In this document: in pieces, positions 24,363-33,278 of the stretch
Numbering within the stretch: the first letter of the stretch is position 1
Layout of the letters: the number at the start of each line of letters is the position of its first letter
From: Streptomyces sp. LBL
GTDB taxonomy: Bacteria > Actinomycetota > Actinomycetes > Streptomycetales > Streptomycetaceae
Direction: 5' to 3'
Assembly: GCF_029893585.1 (NCBI RefSeq)
Contig: NZ_JARXYX010000046.1
Location: 1 to 64,000 of the forward strand
Length of the DNA: 64,000 nucleotides
Made by a program: the position numbers and the translations under genes
The notes under the pieces: model-generated
What the model was told of the DNA's origin: nothing
The model's database searches: none
The model's input: the letters and a program-made list of their open reading frames with translations, nothing else

Positions 24363-25682
24363 TCAGTCGCCGAGGAGCGCGGCGAGCGCAAGGGCCGGGT
24401 CGTGCGTCGGCGGACCGGCGGGCCACCAGGTGCCGGACCGCTCCTGGTACGGGTACCAGCGGCCGTCGCGCCCGTATCTCAGCTGCAGCCCACGGCCGGA
24501 CAGCGTCCAGCGATTGTCACGGACGACAAGGTCGGGCGACTCGTCGTCCTCCCAGCCCGTCGAAAGCGCCGTCCGGGCCCGGGCGACTTCGGACCGCGGG
24601 GGCTCCCACGCCTCTTCGAGCACCTTCAGTCCGGCGCCGCCGCCGAACCGCCAGGCCTCGGCCGCCCGGTCCAGCTCGTCCGGCCTGCCGCAGGAGTCCC
24701 GAAGCCGCCGGGGTACCTGAGGGTCGGGGTGGGTGGCGGCGATCCGTACGGTGTCCTGCCACACGTCGAGCGGCCGGGGCGGCTCGCCGATCAACCCCAG
24801 GGTGTACGAGAGCAGTTCACGCGCGCGTACGGCCGCGTCGGCGACGAGCCGCTCCAGCGGATCCGCCTCGATGCCGGTCACCGGCTCGGTGCTCCCCTCC
24901 GGCGGTTCGGGCAGGGGCGGGAGCCCGGGGAGGGGAACGACGGGGCGGGCGTACGCCTCGGCGACGGGGATCCCCTCGACCGCCCCGGTGGCCCGCGCGC
25001 CAGGGCGCCCCTCGCCGTGCTCGACCGCGTCGTCCTCGGTGTCCTCGATGTCCGCGGTGCTTTCAGGGTCCGCAGGATCGTCGGCCTCGGTCATGGCCCG
25101 TACGAGGAGGACGGACTTCAGCTCCTCCAGCGCCTCCGACCACTCCCGTCCCCGTACCAGCAGCAGGAGCTGCGGCTCCTCGTCGAGCAGCCAGGAGAAC
25201 TGGTAGCCGAGCGCGACCGTGTGCGCGCACGGATGGTCCGGCTCATCGCAGTCGCAGTCCGCTCCGAGCTCCCCATAGCCGGGCAACAGCCCCAGCCGGG
25301 CGTCCTCGGCCGCCTCCAGCAGATCGGGCGGGAGCTCCCCGGCGAGTAGCGCCTCCGCCTCCGCCGGCCGGTCCGCGGTCCGCTCCCAGAGCGCGTCCCA
25401 CTGGTCGTCGTCCAGTTCGGGGAGTTCAAGGCTCACGGTGTACGGCTCGTCCGCACCGCCGTACACCTGCGTGGCGACCCGCCCCGGGCTGACCGAGAGG
25501 GGGCCGAGGCGGCCGGAGCGGGCCAGGGCCCGTCCCTTCTTCAGCACATCCTCCTCGGGCCAGCCGTCCTCCATCGACTCCCCCCACGCCCCGCCCCACC
25601 AGGACTGGCCGCGGGTCCGACCGCCCTTGCGGGGCGGGAAGGCGGTGAAGCCCCGGGCCCGGTCGTCGTATTCCTCGCTCAT
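24363..25682 (-). CDS. SWIM zinc-finger protein
   Basis: A 439-residue protein. The SWIM signature CDCDEPDHPCAHTVAL (C-x-C-x7-C-x-H) lies near residue 145, preceded by the conserved N-terminal FTAFPPRKGGRTRGQSWWG. An acidic, Pro-rich linker (about 215-275) separates it from a C-terminal domain ending WYPYQERSGTWWPAGP. Its start overlaps the end of the upstream SNF2 gene by four bases (ATGA, 25679-25682). SWIM proteins paired with SNF2-type ATPases are widespread in actinobacteria. The SWIM domain probably binds DNA or the helicase, but the role is not established. Confidence 0.88.
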   Translation of the reverse strand: MSEEYDDRARGFTAFPPRKGGRTRGQSWWGGAWGESMEDGWPEEDVLKKGRALARSGRLGPLSVSPGRVATQVYGGADEPYTVSLELPELDDDQWDALWERTADRPAEAEALLAGELPPDLLEAAEDARLGLLPGYGELGADCDCDEPDHPCAHTVALGYQFSWLLDEEPQLLLLVRGREWSEALEELKSVLLVRAMTEADDPADPESTADIEDTEDDAVEHGEGRPGARATGAVEGIPVAEAYARPVVPLPGLPPLPEPPEGSTEPVTGIEADPLERLVADAAVRARELLSYTLGLIGEPPRPLDVWQDTVRIAATHPDPQVPRRLRDSCGRPDELDRAAEAWRFGGGAGLKVLEEAWEPPRSEVARARTALSTGWEDDESPDLVVRDNRWTLSGRGLQLRYGRDGRWYPYQERSGTWWPAGPPTHDPALALAALLGD

Positions 25683-28510
25683 CCCGCGCTCCTCAGCTCG
25701 ACCAGGTTCGCCAACTCGTCGTTCCCGAGCCGGCTCAGAGCCTGCTCACCACTGCCGACGACCGCGTCGGCGAGCTCCCGCTTGGCCTCCATCAGCGTCG
25801 CGATCCGGTCCTCGACCGTGCCCTCCGCGATCATCCTGTGCACCTGCACCGGCCGGGTCTGGCCGATGCGATACGCCCTGTCCGTGGCCTGGGCCTCGAC
25901 GGCCGGATTCCACCAGCGGTCGTAGTGCACGACATGGTCGGCCCGGGTCAGGTTGAGGCCGGTCCCCGCAGCCTTAAGCGACAGCAGGAAGACGGGAACC
26001 TCGCCGTCCTGGAAGCGGCGGACCATCTCCTCCCGCTTGGCCACGGGCGTCCCGCCGTGCAGCAGCTGGGCGGGAATGCCCCGGTCCCGCAGATGCCGTT
26101 CCAGCAGCCGGGCCATCGCAACGTACTGGGTGAAGACCAGCGCCGCGCCGTCCTCCGCCAGGATCGTGTCCAGCAGCTCGTCCAGCAGGGCCAGCTTGCC
26201 GGAGCGGCCGGCCAGCTTCGGCTCGTCCTCCTTGAGGAACTGGGCGGGGTGGTTGCAGATCTGCTTCAGGCCGGTGAGCAACTTGAGGACAAGACCGCTG
26301 CGGGCGATTCCCCCGGTCGACCTGATCTCGTCCATGACGGCGCGCACCTGCTGCTCGTAGAGGGTGGTCTGTTCAGCGGTGAGCGCCACCGGACGGTCCG
26401 TCTCGGTCTTGGGCGGTAGTTCGGGCGCCACCCCCGGGTCGGACTTGCGGCGGCGCAGCAGGAACGGCCGGACGAGACCGGCGAGGCGCCCGGCGGTGGT
26501 GCCGGTGCCGGGATCCGCGGGGCCGGAGGCGGACCGCTCGGCCTCGACCGGGGCGATCCAACGGCGACGGAAGTGGCCATGGGTACCGAGCAGGCCGGGG
26601 GTGGTCCAGTCGAGGATGGCCCACAGTTCGGAGAGGCTGTTCTCCACGGGGGTGCCGGTGAGCGCGATCCTCGCGTCCGCCGGGATCAGCCGCAGCGCCC
26701 TTGCCGTGGAGGAGGAGGCGTTCTTGACGTGTTGGGCCTCGTCCGCGACGACCATGCCCCAGCGGTGATCACCGAGCCGCTCGGTGTCCAGGCGCATCGT
26801 GCCGTAGGTGGTGAGGACGAAGCCGGTGTCCGCTCCGTCGAGGCTGCGGCCGGCGCCGTGGAAACGGCGTACGGCCGTGCCGGGGGCGAACCTGCTGACC
26901 TCCCGCTCCCAGTTGCCGAGCAGCGACGCAGGGCACACCACGAGGGTCGGGGCGCGGCTGCCCTCGTGCTCCTGGCGGAAGAGATGGAGCGCGATGAGCT
27001 GGATCGTCTTGCCCAGGCCCATGTCGTCGGCGAGGCATCCGCCCAGACCGAGCGAGGTCATTCGGGCCAGCCAGTCCAGGCCGTGCAGTTGGTAGTCGCG
27101 CAGGGTCGCGGCGAGCGCAGCCGGCTGCCCGACGGAGGCGTCACCGGCGGGGTCGCAGAGCAGGGCACGCAGGGCGAGCAGCCAGGCGCCGTCGGCGACC
27201 GGTACCTGCTCGCCGCCGATCTCCGCGTACCCGGTGAGGGCGATGGCGAGCGTCTCGACGGCGGTGAGGGGCCGCAGATCGCGTTCCCGGGCCTTGCGGG
27301 TGAGTTCGGGGCCGACGAACGTCCAGTGGCCGCGTATCCGTACCACCGGTCGCCCCGCCTCGGCGACGGCCGCGGTCTCCTCCTCGGTGAGCGGATCGCC
27401 GTCGAGGCAGAGCTGCCAGCGCAGCGCGACGGTGCCCTCGCCGCCGAGGAAGGAACGCAGGTCGGAGGGCGGGACGCGATCCGCGCCGACCGTGGCCCGT
27501 GCGGTCATCCGGTGGTTCGCCTCGTCGGGCCACCGTACGTCGACGCCGTGCGCCCGCAGCCGCGCCGCCGCGCCGCTCAGCAGCAGGGCGAACTCCTCGT
27601 CGTCGAGGTCGAGTTCACGTGGCACGGGGAGTAGCCGCGCGAGCGGCTCCCATATGGTCGCGGCGCGGCGCACGGCGCGGACCGTCTCGGCCTGGGCGAG
27701 CGGTCCTAGTGCGTGCGGGGCGCCGTCGAAGAGGTCCGAGGAGGTCAGTTCCACTGTCGGGTCGGCGAGATCGGAGACCAGGGGCACGACCTGTCCGAAG
27801 GGCACGCCGTTGGCGCCATGGACCAGCCGCACGGTCAGCGAGACCCGTACGCCCGAGTCGACGCCGACCGCGATCTCCTCCGCCCAGGCCCGCAGCTGCG
27901 GTACGTGCTGGGGCTCGGCGGCGGCGAACGCGGCACGGCCGCTGGCGGCTTCGGCGGCCGCGGTGCGCGGCAGGGTGTCGGCGACGGCGTCGAGGAAGGA
28001 GCGCAGTATCCCGTCCGGCCGCGGCAGCAGCGTGCTGCCCGGGACGGGCACGGCGAGTGCCTCGGGTGGCGCGGCGGCGGCCAGTGCGCGCAGCCGCAGC
28101 ACGTCCTCGGGATCGAGGGGGCCGGCCCGCCAGGCGTCGTAGCCGTCGGCGGAGACACCCGGCAACAGCCGTTCGCGGGCGGCGAGATGGAGCGCGAGCG
28201 CGGTGGCGGCACCCCAGAAGGCCGCGGCCGGGTGGACGGCGTCGTCGGCGCCCTCGCGGCCGTACTCGCGGCGGGCCAGGGCCAGGACCGGCAGGGCGTC
28301 GCTCACGGAGAGGCGTAAGACGGGGACTTTACGCAGCCCCTCGGCGGTGGCGAGCTCGGCCTCCCCCGCGACGCCGCAGGGTACGCCGGGCGGGCCCACG
28401 CCCTCCGGGTCCCAGAAGGCCATACGACCCGTACGGGCCGGGTCGCCCGGCTCGAAGGCGACCGCACACCGCGCCAGCCGTCCAGCGTGCTCACGCGCAA
28501 TCCACATCAT
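25679..28510 (-). CDS. SNF2/HepA-type DEAD/DEAH-box helicase-like ATPase
   Basis: A 943-residue protein from the ATG at 28510 (MMWIAREHAGRL). The N-terminal 450 residues resemble the domain found ahead of actinobacterial SNF2 helicases. The ATPase follows: DYQLHGLDWLARM, CLADDMGLGKTIQLIALH (Walker A), VVADEAQHVKN (DEAQ box), ALTGTPVENSL. The helicase C half has VFTQYVAMARLLERHL, LKAAGTGLNLTRADHVVHYD and RAYRIGQTRPVQVH. It is translationally coupled to the SWIM gene and likely remodels protein-DNA complexes. The same frame stays open upstream to 28828; a Tat-like MTTPSRRRFVAGTLTIGAGG from 28714 is discussed in findings. Confidence 0.88.
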   Translation of the reverse strand: MMWIAREHAGRLARCAVAFEPGDPARTGRMAFWDPEGVGPPGVPCGVAGEAELATAEGLRKVPVLRLSVSDALPVLALARREYGREGADDAVHPAAAFWGAATALALHLAARERLLPGVSADGYDAWRAGPLDPEDVLRLRALAAAAPPEALAVPVPGSTLLPRPDGILRSFLDAVADTLPRTAAAEAASGRAAFAAAEPQHVPQLRAWAEEIAVGVDSGVRVSLTVRLVHGANGVPFGQVVPLVSDLADPTVELTSSDLFDGAPHALGPLAQAETVRAVRRAATIWEPLARLLPVPRELDLDDEEFALLLSGAAARLRAHGVDVRWPDEANHRMTARATVGADRVPPSDLRSFLGGEGTVALRWQLCLDGDPLTEEETAAVAEAGRPVVRIRGHWTFVGPELTRKARERDLRPLTAVETLAIALTGYAEIGGEQVPVADGAWLLALRALLCDPAGDASVGQPAALAATLRDYQLHGLDWLARMTSLGLGGCLADDMGLGKTIQLIALHLFRQEHEGSRAPTLVVCPASLLGNWEREVSRFAPGTAVRRFHGAGRSLDGADTGFVLTTYGTMRLDTERLGDHRWGMVVADEAQHVKNASSSTARALRLIPADARIALTGTPVENSLSELWAILDWTTPGLLGTHGHFRRRWIAPVEAERSASGPADPGTGTTAGRLAGLVRPFLLRRRKSDPGVAPELPPKTETDRPVALTAEQTTLYEQQVRAVMDEIRSTGGIARSGLVLKLLTGLKQICNHPAQFLKEDEPKLAGRSGKLALLDELLDTILAEDGAALVFTQYVAMARLLERHLRDRGIPAQLLHGGTPVAKREEMVRRFQDGEVPVFLLSLKAAGTGLNLTRADHVVHYDRWWNPAVEAQATDRAYRIGQTRPVQVHRMIAEGTVEDRIATLMEAKRELADAVVGSGEQALSRLGNDELANLVELRSAG

Positions 28511-28811
28511 TGGTCCCGCTTTCCGCTTTCCCGATCCCGTTTTTCTTGTTCTGCGTTTCTGATCCTGCTTTTCCGATCCCGGTATCGCGGCCCACCCGCG
28601 GTCCACGGCCGCTCGAGCGCTGTCTGCGACGGTGACCGGAAATCCCGGTGTCTCCCCGCCGGCGCCGATCGTGAGCGTGCCGGCGACGAAGCGCCGACGG
28701 CTTGGAGTGGTCATCGTGCCTCTTCTCGATGGGAGGACGCGCCGAGCGGTGTGAGCGTCTCGGCGGCGGTCACGCCGCCTCCCGGGCCGACAGGGCCCGG
28801 TTGACATCATG

Positions 28812-28877
28812 TAGTCAAACTTGACCACTCTTCGCTGGGTGAAGTAAACGCCCCTCTGGCGATTTAGTCAAACTTGA
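28812..28877. repeat. Two copies of TAGTCAAACTTGA upstream of the SNF2 gene
   Basis: TAGTCAAACTTGA occurs at 28812-28824 and 28865-28877 (period 53), each containing the palindromic core TCAAACTTGA. The gap holds AT-rich sequence unlike the surroundings. The sites fall between the PadR gene end and the SNF2/SWIM operon, so they are candidate operators for a regulator of that operon, perhaps the PadR protein. Confidence 0.5.
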
Positions 28878-28944
28878 TTAGAATGCGGGCCACCGCGGGG
28901 CCACCGCGGGGCCGCCATGAGACCGGAAGAGTCCCAGGAATCCC

Positions 28945-29595
28945 TCACCGTTCGTCCCCGGGATGCCGCTTCCCCGTCGCGTACGGGTTCGTCTCCCCCT
29001 CCGCGAGCACGGCGTGCACCCCCATGAACGGTTCGCCCTCGCCCGCGAAGGTGTAAGCTCCGCCCTCGATGCGCCGGATGAGGTCGCGAGTCCACTGGGC
29101 GTCGGCGTCGGCCGAGTGGACCCACAGGTTCATGATCTCGCCGATGTGTCCGAGCTGACCTGGGCCGTCCTGGGGCGTGTAGTACTCGGTGACCGCCTTG
29201 CGCCACTCCTGGATGGCCCGTACCCGATCGTGCAGCAGTCGCAGCGCCTCCTCGCGCTCCAGGTCGACGATGAAGCCGAGCGCCGCGGCGAGCACGTCCG
29301 ACTTCTGGTCGTACGCGGTCAACGAATCGCGTAGCAGCAGGAAGTACTCCTCCGTGCCCTTCCCCGTCACCTCGTACTCGGTCCGCGGCGGGCCGCCGAC
29401 CGTGGACGGGGCGGTTTCGTGCGCGTGCAGCAGGCCCTGTTTCTCCATCTGCTTCAGGGCGTGGTAGATCGAGCCCGGTTTGGCGTTGGACCACTCGTGG
29501 GCGCCCCAGTACTCCAGGTCGTTGCGCACCTGGTAGCCGTGGGCCCGCCCGTGCTGGCGCACAGCGCCCAGCACGAGGAGACGGATCGCTGACAT
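28945..29595 (-). CDS. PadR-family transcriptional regulator
   Basis: A 216-residue PadR-type regulator. The winged helix begins MSAIRLLVLGAVRQHGRAHG, then PGSIYHALKQMEKQGLLHAH and PPRTEYEVTGKGTEEY. The C-terminal Vir-like helical domain supports dimerization (AALGFIVDLEREEALRLLHD). The ATG at 29595 is preceded by TGGAG; the longer open frame upstream has no resemblance. It is transcribed in the same direction as the SNF2/SWIM genes 435 bases downstream. Confidence 0.88.
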   Translation of the reverse strand: MSAIRLLVLGAVRQHGRAHGYQVRNDLEYWGAHEWSNAKPGSIYHALKQMEKQGLLHAHETAPSTVGGPPRTEYEVTGKGTEEYFLLLRDSLTAYDQKSDVLAAALGFIVDLEREEALRLLHDRVRAIQEWRKAVTEYYTPQDGPGQLGHIGEIMNLWVHSADADAQWTRDLIRRIEGGAYTFAGEGEPFMGVHAVLAEGETNPYATGKRHPGDER

Positions 29596-30095
29596 GCGCT
29601 CCAGGTTATGACGTCGGCGGCGCACGACTGCGGCGGAGGACCGGTGGACGTCAGGTCCTGGCTTTTCGGCCGCGACGTGGCTGTTCTGCCCACAGCAACT
29701 GCCTGCCCTGCCGGCGCCGGTGCACCACCGGACCAGGCGACAGGGGCGGCCGTGCACGCTGGTGCTGACGAAGACCCAGGATCTGTTCACCGGTGAGCAG
29801 ACGGTCCGCCGTCAGGCCGCGGCCGACCTGGCATGGCTGATGTCGCTGCGGAACCGATGACCACCGAGCGGGTACGACGCCGGCTCCTCGCCATGCGTGC
29901 ACCCGCAGAGCGCAGTGATCTGGGCTATGCGGTCACCGGTCGGCGCTGCCGGGCGGGATCGGCCACCATCAGGCGTCTCTTGCTGGACATGCCTTGTTCC
30001 CTGTCCGCTGATGTCCCAAAAAAAGACGGTCAGCGTACCTCCCACCCGCTTCTCCTCGTCCCTGGTCGGCATTGACAACCACCCTCGCACCCCTT
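29596..30095. other. 500 bases without a confident gene
   Basis: Divergent promoter region of the PadR and GntR genes. On the plus strand a frame reading TLVLTKTQDLFTGEQTVRRQ up to a stop near 29859 looks like the tail of a lost protein but has no start. Otherwise nothing is supported until the GntR operator at 30096. Confidence 0.35.
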
Positions 30096-30133
30096 CACCA
30101 TCATTCCACTAATCAAGTAGTGGAATGATGGTG
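30096..30133. promoter_or_regulatory. Perfect 16-base inverted repeat at the GntR start
   Basis: CACCATCATTCCACTA (30096-30111) and TAGTGGAATGATGGTG (30118-30133) are exact inverted copies around ATCAAG. The right arm contains the ATG start codons at 30125 and 30128. This is a very strong autoregulatory operator for the GntR gene and its downstream transporter genes. Confidence 0.85.
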
Positions 30134-30607
30134 GTGATCGTGGAGTACCGCATCGACAGGCGGAGCGGGGTCCCTGCCTTCCAGCAGATCGTGCAGCAGA
30201 CCAAGCAGGCCCTCCGGCTGGGCGTACTCGTGCCGGGTGACCGGCTGCCCACCGCCAAGGAGGTCGCCGCGACCAGCACGGTCAACCCGAACACCACCCT
30301 CAAGGCGTATCGCGAGCTGGAGCGCGAGGGTCTGGTCGAACCGCGACCGGGCCAGGGCACCTTCGTACGCCGCACGCTGGGCCGCCCCGAGACGGGCACC
30401 GACTCGCCGCTGTACGCGGAGCTGGTGGCGTGGATGTCGAAGGCGGCCGGGGCCGGTCTGGAGCAGGAGGACGTGGCCGCGCTGGTCGCGTCGGCGATGG
30501 AGAAGCAGTACGCCGCCGGGAACGTGGCGGCAACGGGGTCCGCGGCAACGGGGTCCGCGACAACGGGGTCCATGGGGGCCACGACAACTAGGAGCACAGG
30601 TGAGTGA
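30125..30607 (+). CDS. GntR-family (YtrA-type) regulator
   Basis: A 160-residue one-domain GntR regulator. The winged HTH starts VEYRIDRRSGVPAFQQIVQQ, then LPTAKEVAATSTVNPNTTLK and EREGLVEPRPGQGTFVRR. The short tail contains a repeated AATGSATTGS-like run and ends at 30607, overlapping the ABC gene start. Short YtrA-type GntR proteins typically sit first in ABC transporter operons and repress them. The start could be ATG 30125 or 30128 or GTG 30140; all are covered or abutted by the operator. Confidence 0.88.
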   Translation: MMVVIVEYRIDRRSGVPAFQQIVQQTKQALRLGVLVPGDRLPTAKEVAATSTVNPNTTLKAYRELEREGLVEPRPGQGTFVRRTLGRPETGTDSPLYAELVAWMSKAAGAGLEQEDVAALVASAMEKQYAAGNVAATGSAATGSATTGSMGATTTRSTGE

Positions 30608-31550
30608 AGGTATGTACGCGGGGGAACCGGCGATCGAGGCGTACGGGCTGGGGATGCGCTACCGGCGGGGCTGGGCGTTGCGGGACTGCTCCTTCCGGCT
30701 CCCGGCGGGACGGATCTGCGGCCTGGTGGGACCCAACGGGGCGGGCAAGACCACGCTGCTGAGCATCGCGGCCCATGTCCTGCAGCCGACGAACGGATCG
30801 ATCAGCCTGTTCGGTGAGGCTCCGGGCTCGGTGGAGTCCGGTCGGCGCACAGCGTTCCTCGCCCAGGAGAAGCCCCTGTTCCGCCGCTTCACCGTGGCGG
30901 AGACCCTGCGTCTGGGCCGGGAGCTGAACCCCGGCTGGGACCAGCGCGCCGCCGAGGACATCATCCGCGCGGGCAACGTGCCCTTCGACGCGAAGATCAG
31001 CACCCTCTCCGGAGGCCAGCGCACCCGCGTCGCCATCGCCCTCGCCTTCGGAAAGCGCCCCGACCTGCTGCTGCTCGACGAGCCGATGTCGGACCTCGAC
31101 CCGGTCGTGCGCCACGAGATCATGGGCACCCTCCTCGCCGAGGCCGCCGAGCGCGGAACCACCGTGCTGATGTCCACCCACGTCCTCGCCGAACTGGAGA
31201 ACGTGTGCGACTACCTCGTCGTCGTCTCCGGCGGCGGAGTGCGCCTCGCCGGTGACGTGGACGAGCTGATGTCCGTGCACACCCTGGTCACGGGCGCCAA
31301 GGAGGGTGACGGCATGCCTCCCGCCCCCGCCTTCGGGCACCACACCCTCGTCGAGTCCCGGACCAGCGGACGGCAGTTCACCGCGCTCATCCGCCCCGAG
31401 GGCCCGGTCACCGGCCCCTGGGACATGAACGCCCCGAACATGGAGGAACTCCTGCTCGCCTATCTCCGCTCACCCGACGCACCACCGCTGATCACCCCCA
31501 CCGCCCAGGTCCACGGCCAGGGGTTCGGCACCGGGGCGGTGGCGGCATGA
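30600..31550 (+). CDS. ABC transporter ATP-binding protein
   Basis: A 316-residue nucleotide-binding domain. Walker A is GLVGPNGAGKTTLLS, the Q-loop is AFLAQEKPLF, the signature STLSGGQRTRVAIALAFG, Walker B DLLLLDEPMSDLDP, and the H-loop VLMSTHVLAELE. The GTG at 30600 has TAGGAG upstream and overlaps the GntR stop. It pairs with the permease that follows through an ATGA overlap. The operon resembles YtrBC-like exporters linked to cell-envelope stress. The cargo is unknown. Confidence 0.93.
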   Translation: MSEGMYAGEPAIEAYGLGMRYRRGWALRDCSFRLPAGRICGLVGPNGAGKTTLLSIAAHVLQPTNGSISLFGEAPGSVESGRRTAFLAQEKPLFRRFTVAETLRLGRELNPGWDQRAAEDIIRAGNVPFDAKISTLSGGQRTRVAIALAFGKRPDLLLLDEPMSDLDPVVRHEIMGTLLAEAAERGTTVLMSTHVLAELENVCDYLVVVSGGGVRLAGDVDELMSVHTLVTGAKEGDGMPPAPAFGHHTLVESRTSGRQFTALIRPEGPVTGPWDMNAPNMEELLLAYLRSPDAPPLITPTAQVHGQGFGTGAVAA

Positions 31551-32626
31551 GCACCTTCACCCGCAGCTCGACCAGCACCTCGACCGGCTCCACGAGCGAC
31601 GGCAAGAACGGGACCATGAACGGGACCACCGACGGGACCTTGAACGCGACCACCACGGAGGCCAACCGGCGCCCCCGACTCAGCGGTATGACCTGGCTGG
31701 TCTGGCGCCAGCACCGGGCCGCGTTCTGGACGATCCTCGCCGCCACCGCGCTCTCCGTGGCCTGGATCGTCTACCAGCGCGGCCAGCTGGTCGACTTCCT
31801 CGACGGCTACGGCTATCCCGGCAAGAGCCTCGACGAGGCGGGCGGCAAGTTCCAGCAGTACGACGACGCGTTCTCCTTCGTCTCCATGGGTCTCCAGGCG
31901 ATACCCATCCTGCTCGGTGTCTTCCTCGGCGCCCCGCTCATCGCGGGCGACCTGGAGAACGGCACCGCCAAGCTGGTCGCCGCCCAGTCCATGAGCCGGA
32001 CCCGCTGGCTCGCCATGAAGCTGGCGCTGGCCGGACTGGTGGTCGTGGTGAGCACGGGCGTGTTGTCGGCGGTGTTCGGCTGGTGGTGGAACCCCGTCAA
32101 GTCCGAGGTCACGCTCATGGACTGGACCTCGGGCGCCGCGTTCAACACGACGGGCCCGGTGCCTGTCGCCCTCACCCTCTTCTCCGTCTTCGGCGGGGTG
32201 GCGATCGGTGTGGTGCTGCGGCGCACGCTGACGGCCATGGTGGTCACCTTCGGTTTCACCGTCGTCCTCCAGCTCGTCTGGGGCTACTTCCTGCTGTCGC
32301 TCGGCAACGTCGTCACGGTCACGACGAACAAGGGTGTCACGGGCGATAACGTGTCCCCGTCGCTCCCCCACGGCGCCTACGAAATCGACCAGTCGTATGT
32401 CACCGGCAGCGGGGATCTGGTGGGCTGGAGCACCTGTTCGGGGTCGCACACCGACGCGGCTCGGCAGGTGTGCTTGGACAAGGCCGATGTCGTGGGCTGG
32501 TCGGTGCAGTACCTCCCGATGTCGCAGATGAACGCCATGCAGTGGTTCGGGGCGTCGATTCTGCTCGCCCTGACCGCCGGTGTCGTGGCGTTCCTCTTCT
32601 TCTGGGGTCGTAAGCGGCTCGTCTGA
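31547..32626 (+). CDS. ABC transporter permease (ABC-2-like)
   Basis: A 359-residue membrane protein with about six transmembrane segments. They include AAFWTILAATALSVAWIVY, SMGLQAIPILLGVFLGAPLI, ALAGLVVVVSTGVLSAVFGW, a segment ending VFGGVAIGVVL, VTFGFTVVLQLVWGYFLLSL and ILLALTAGVVAFLFFW. The first 40 residues are a Ser/Thr-rich low-complexity leader with TSTSTGSTS-type repeats. It overlaps the ATPase gene by four bases. A large extracytoplasmic loop precedes the last segment. Confidence 0.88.
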   Translation: MSTFTRSSTSTSTGSTSDGKNGTMNGTTDGTLNATTTEANRRPRLSGMTWLVWRQHRAAFWTILAATALSVAWIVYQRGQLVDFLDGYGYPGKSLDEAGGKFQQYDDAFSFVSMGLQAIPILLGVFLGAPLIAGDLENGTAKLVAAQSMSRTRWLAMKLALAGLVVVVSTGVLSAVFGWWWNPVKSEVTLMDWTSGAAFNTTGPVPVALTLFSVFGGVAIGVVLRRTLTAMVVTFGFTVVLQLVWGYFLLSLGNVVTVTTNKGVTGDNVSPSLPHGAYEIDQSYVTGSGDLVGWSTCSGSHTDAARQVCLDKADVVGWSVQYLPMSQMNAMQWFGASILLALTAGVVAFLFFWGRKRLV

Positions 32627-32699
32627 GTCCCGTCCCCCGCGCGCCTTTCGGAGGGGCGCCTCTTCCCACCCTTTGATTCCTTGTCCCGTCGGACGGGCT

Positions 32700-33030
32700 G
32701 CTTTGCTGCCCGGAAATCCGGAGCCGGCCGGTCTGGAACCGTACCGGCGATCTGTCGTCCACGGAGAGCACGGCCAAGGCGGGTACGCGTTTCTCTGTCC
32801 CGTTCACGGTCGAGGGCGCGGCCACCGCGCGCACCGCCCGCAAGTCGGCCTTCTCCGTCTCGTACGACGACGGCCGGACCTGGCACCCGGCGAAGGCGGT
32901 CGACGGCAAGCGCCTCGACCTGCGCCACCCGGCGAAGGCGGGCACGGTCTCTCTGCGCGTGACGCTCGCGGACAGGGCCGGCAACACCCTGAAGCAGACG
33001 ATCCACCGGGCCTACCGGACCGTCAAGTAG
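32700..33030 (+). pseudogene. C-terminal fragment of an S8 peptidase
   Basis: A frame without a plausible start encodes STESTAKAGTRFSVPFTVEG, SAFSVSYDDGRTWHPAKAVD, TVSLRVTLADRAGNTLKQTI and HRAYRTVK before the stop at 33028-33030. This is the same C-terminal beta-domain seen at 9596-9876 and belongs to secreted S8 peptidases. No catalytic triad is present. The two fragments differ in sequence and lie on opposite strands, so they come from different genes. Confidence 0.65.
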
Positions 33031-33213
33031 GCGTCTGTACACGTGTGTTGGTTGGACGCCCGGGTCGGCTTCGGCCGGCTCGGGCGCTCTTGCCGTGAAC
33101 GGGACCCTCTGACCGTCGGAAAGTGGGAGGGGTCGGAGGGGAGTGTGCGACATCCCGCGAGTTCCCCTGAGCCCCCATCCCCGGCCCCCGATCGAGCGCG
33201 GCTGGGTGTGGTG

Positions 33214-33260
33214 TTGACCTTCTTAGTTAATGAGACTAGCCTACAGCTAATCGCATTAGC
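33214..33260 (+). promoter_or_regulatory. Promoter and TetR-type operator upstream of the hydrolase gene
   Basis: TTGACC (33214-33219) and TAGCCT (33237-33242), 17 bases apart, form a good housekeeping promoter. A perfect palindrome GCTAATCGCATTAGC follows at 33246-33260. A related 15-mer (GTTAATGAGACTAGC) overlaps the spacer at 33226-33240. The sites suit repression by the TetR protein encoded downstream in the same unit. Confidence 0.65.
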
Positions 33261-33278
33261 CATTTGGTGGAGGACGGC

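Noticed and set aside
22141-24426. 761-codon minus-strand frame
   Set aside because: Only the part from about 23330 to 24168 resembles a protein (adenylation enzyme); the rest is antisense to the old yellow enzyme gene.
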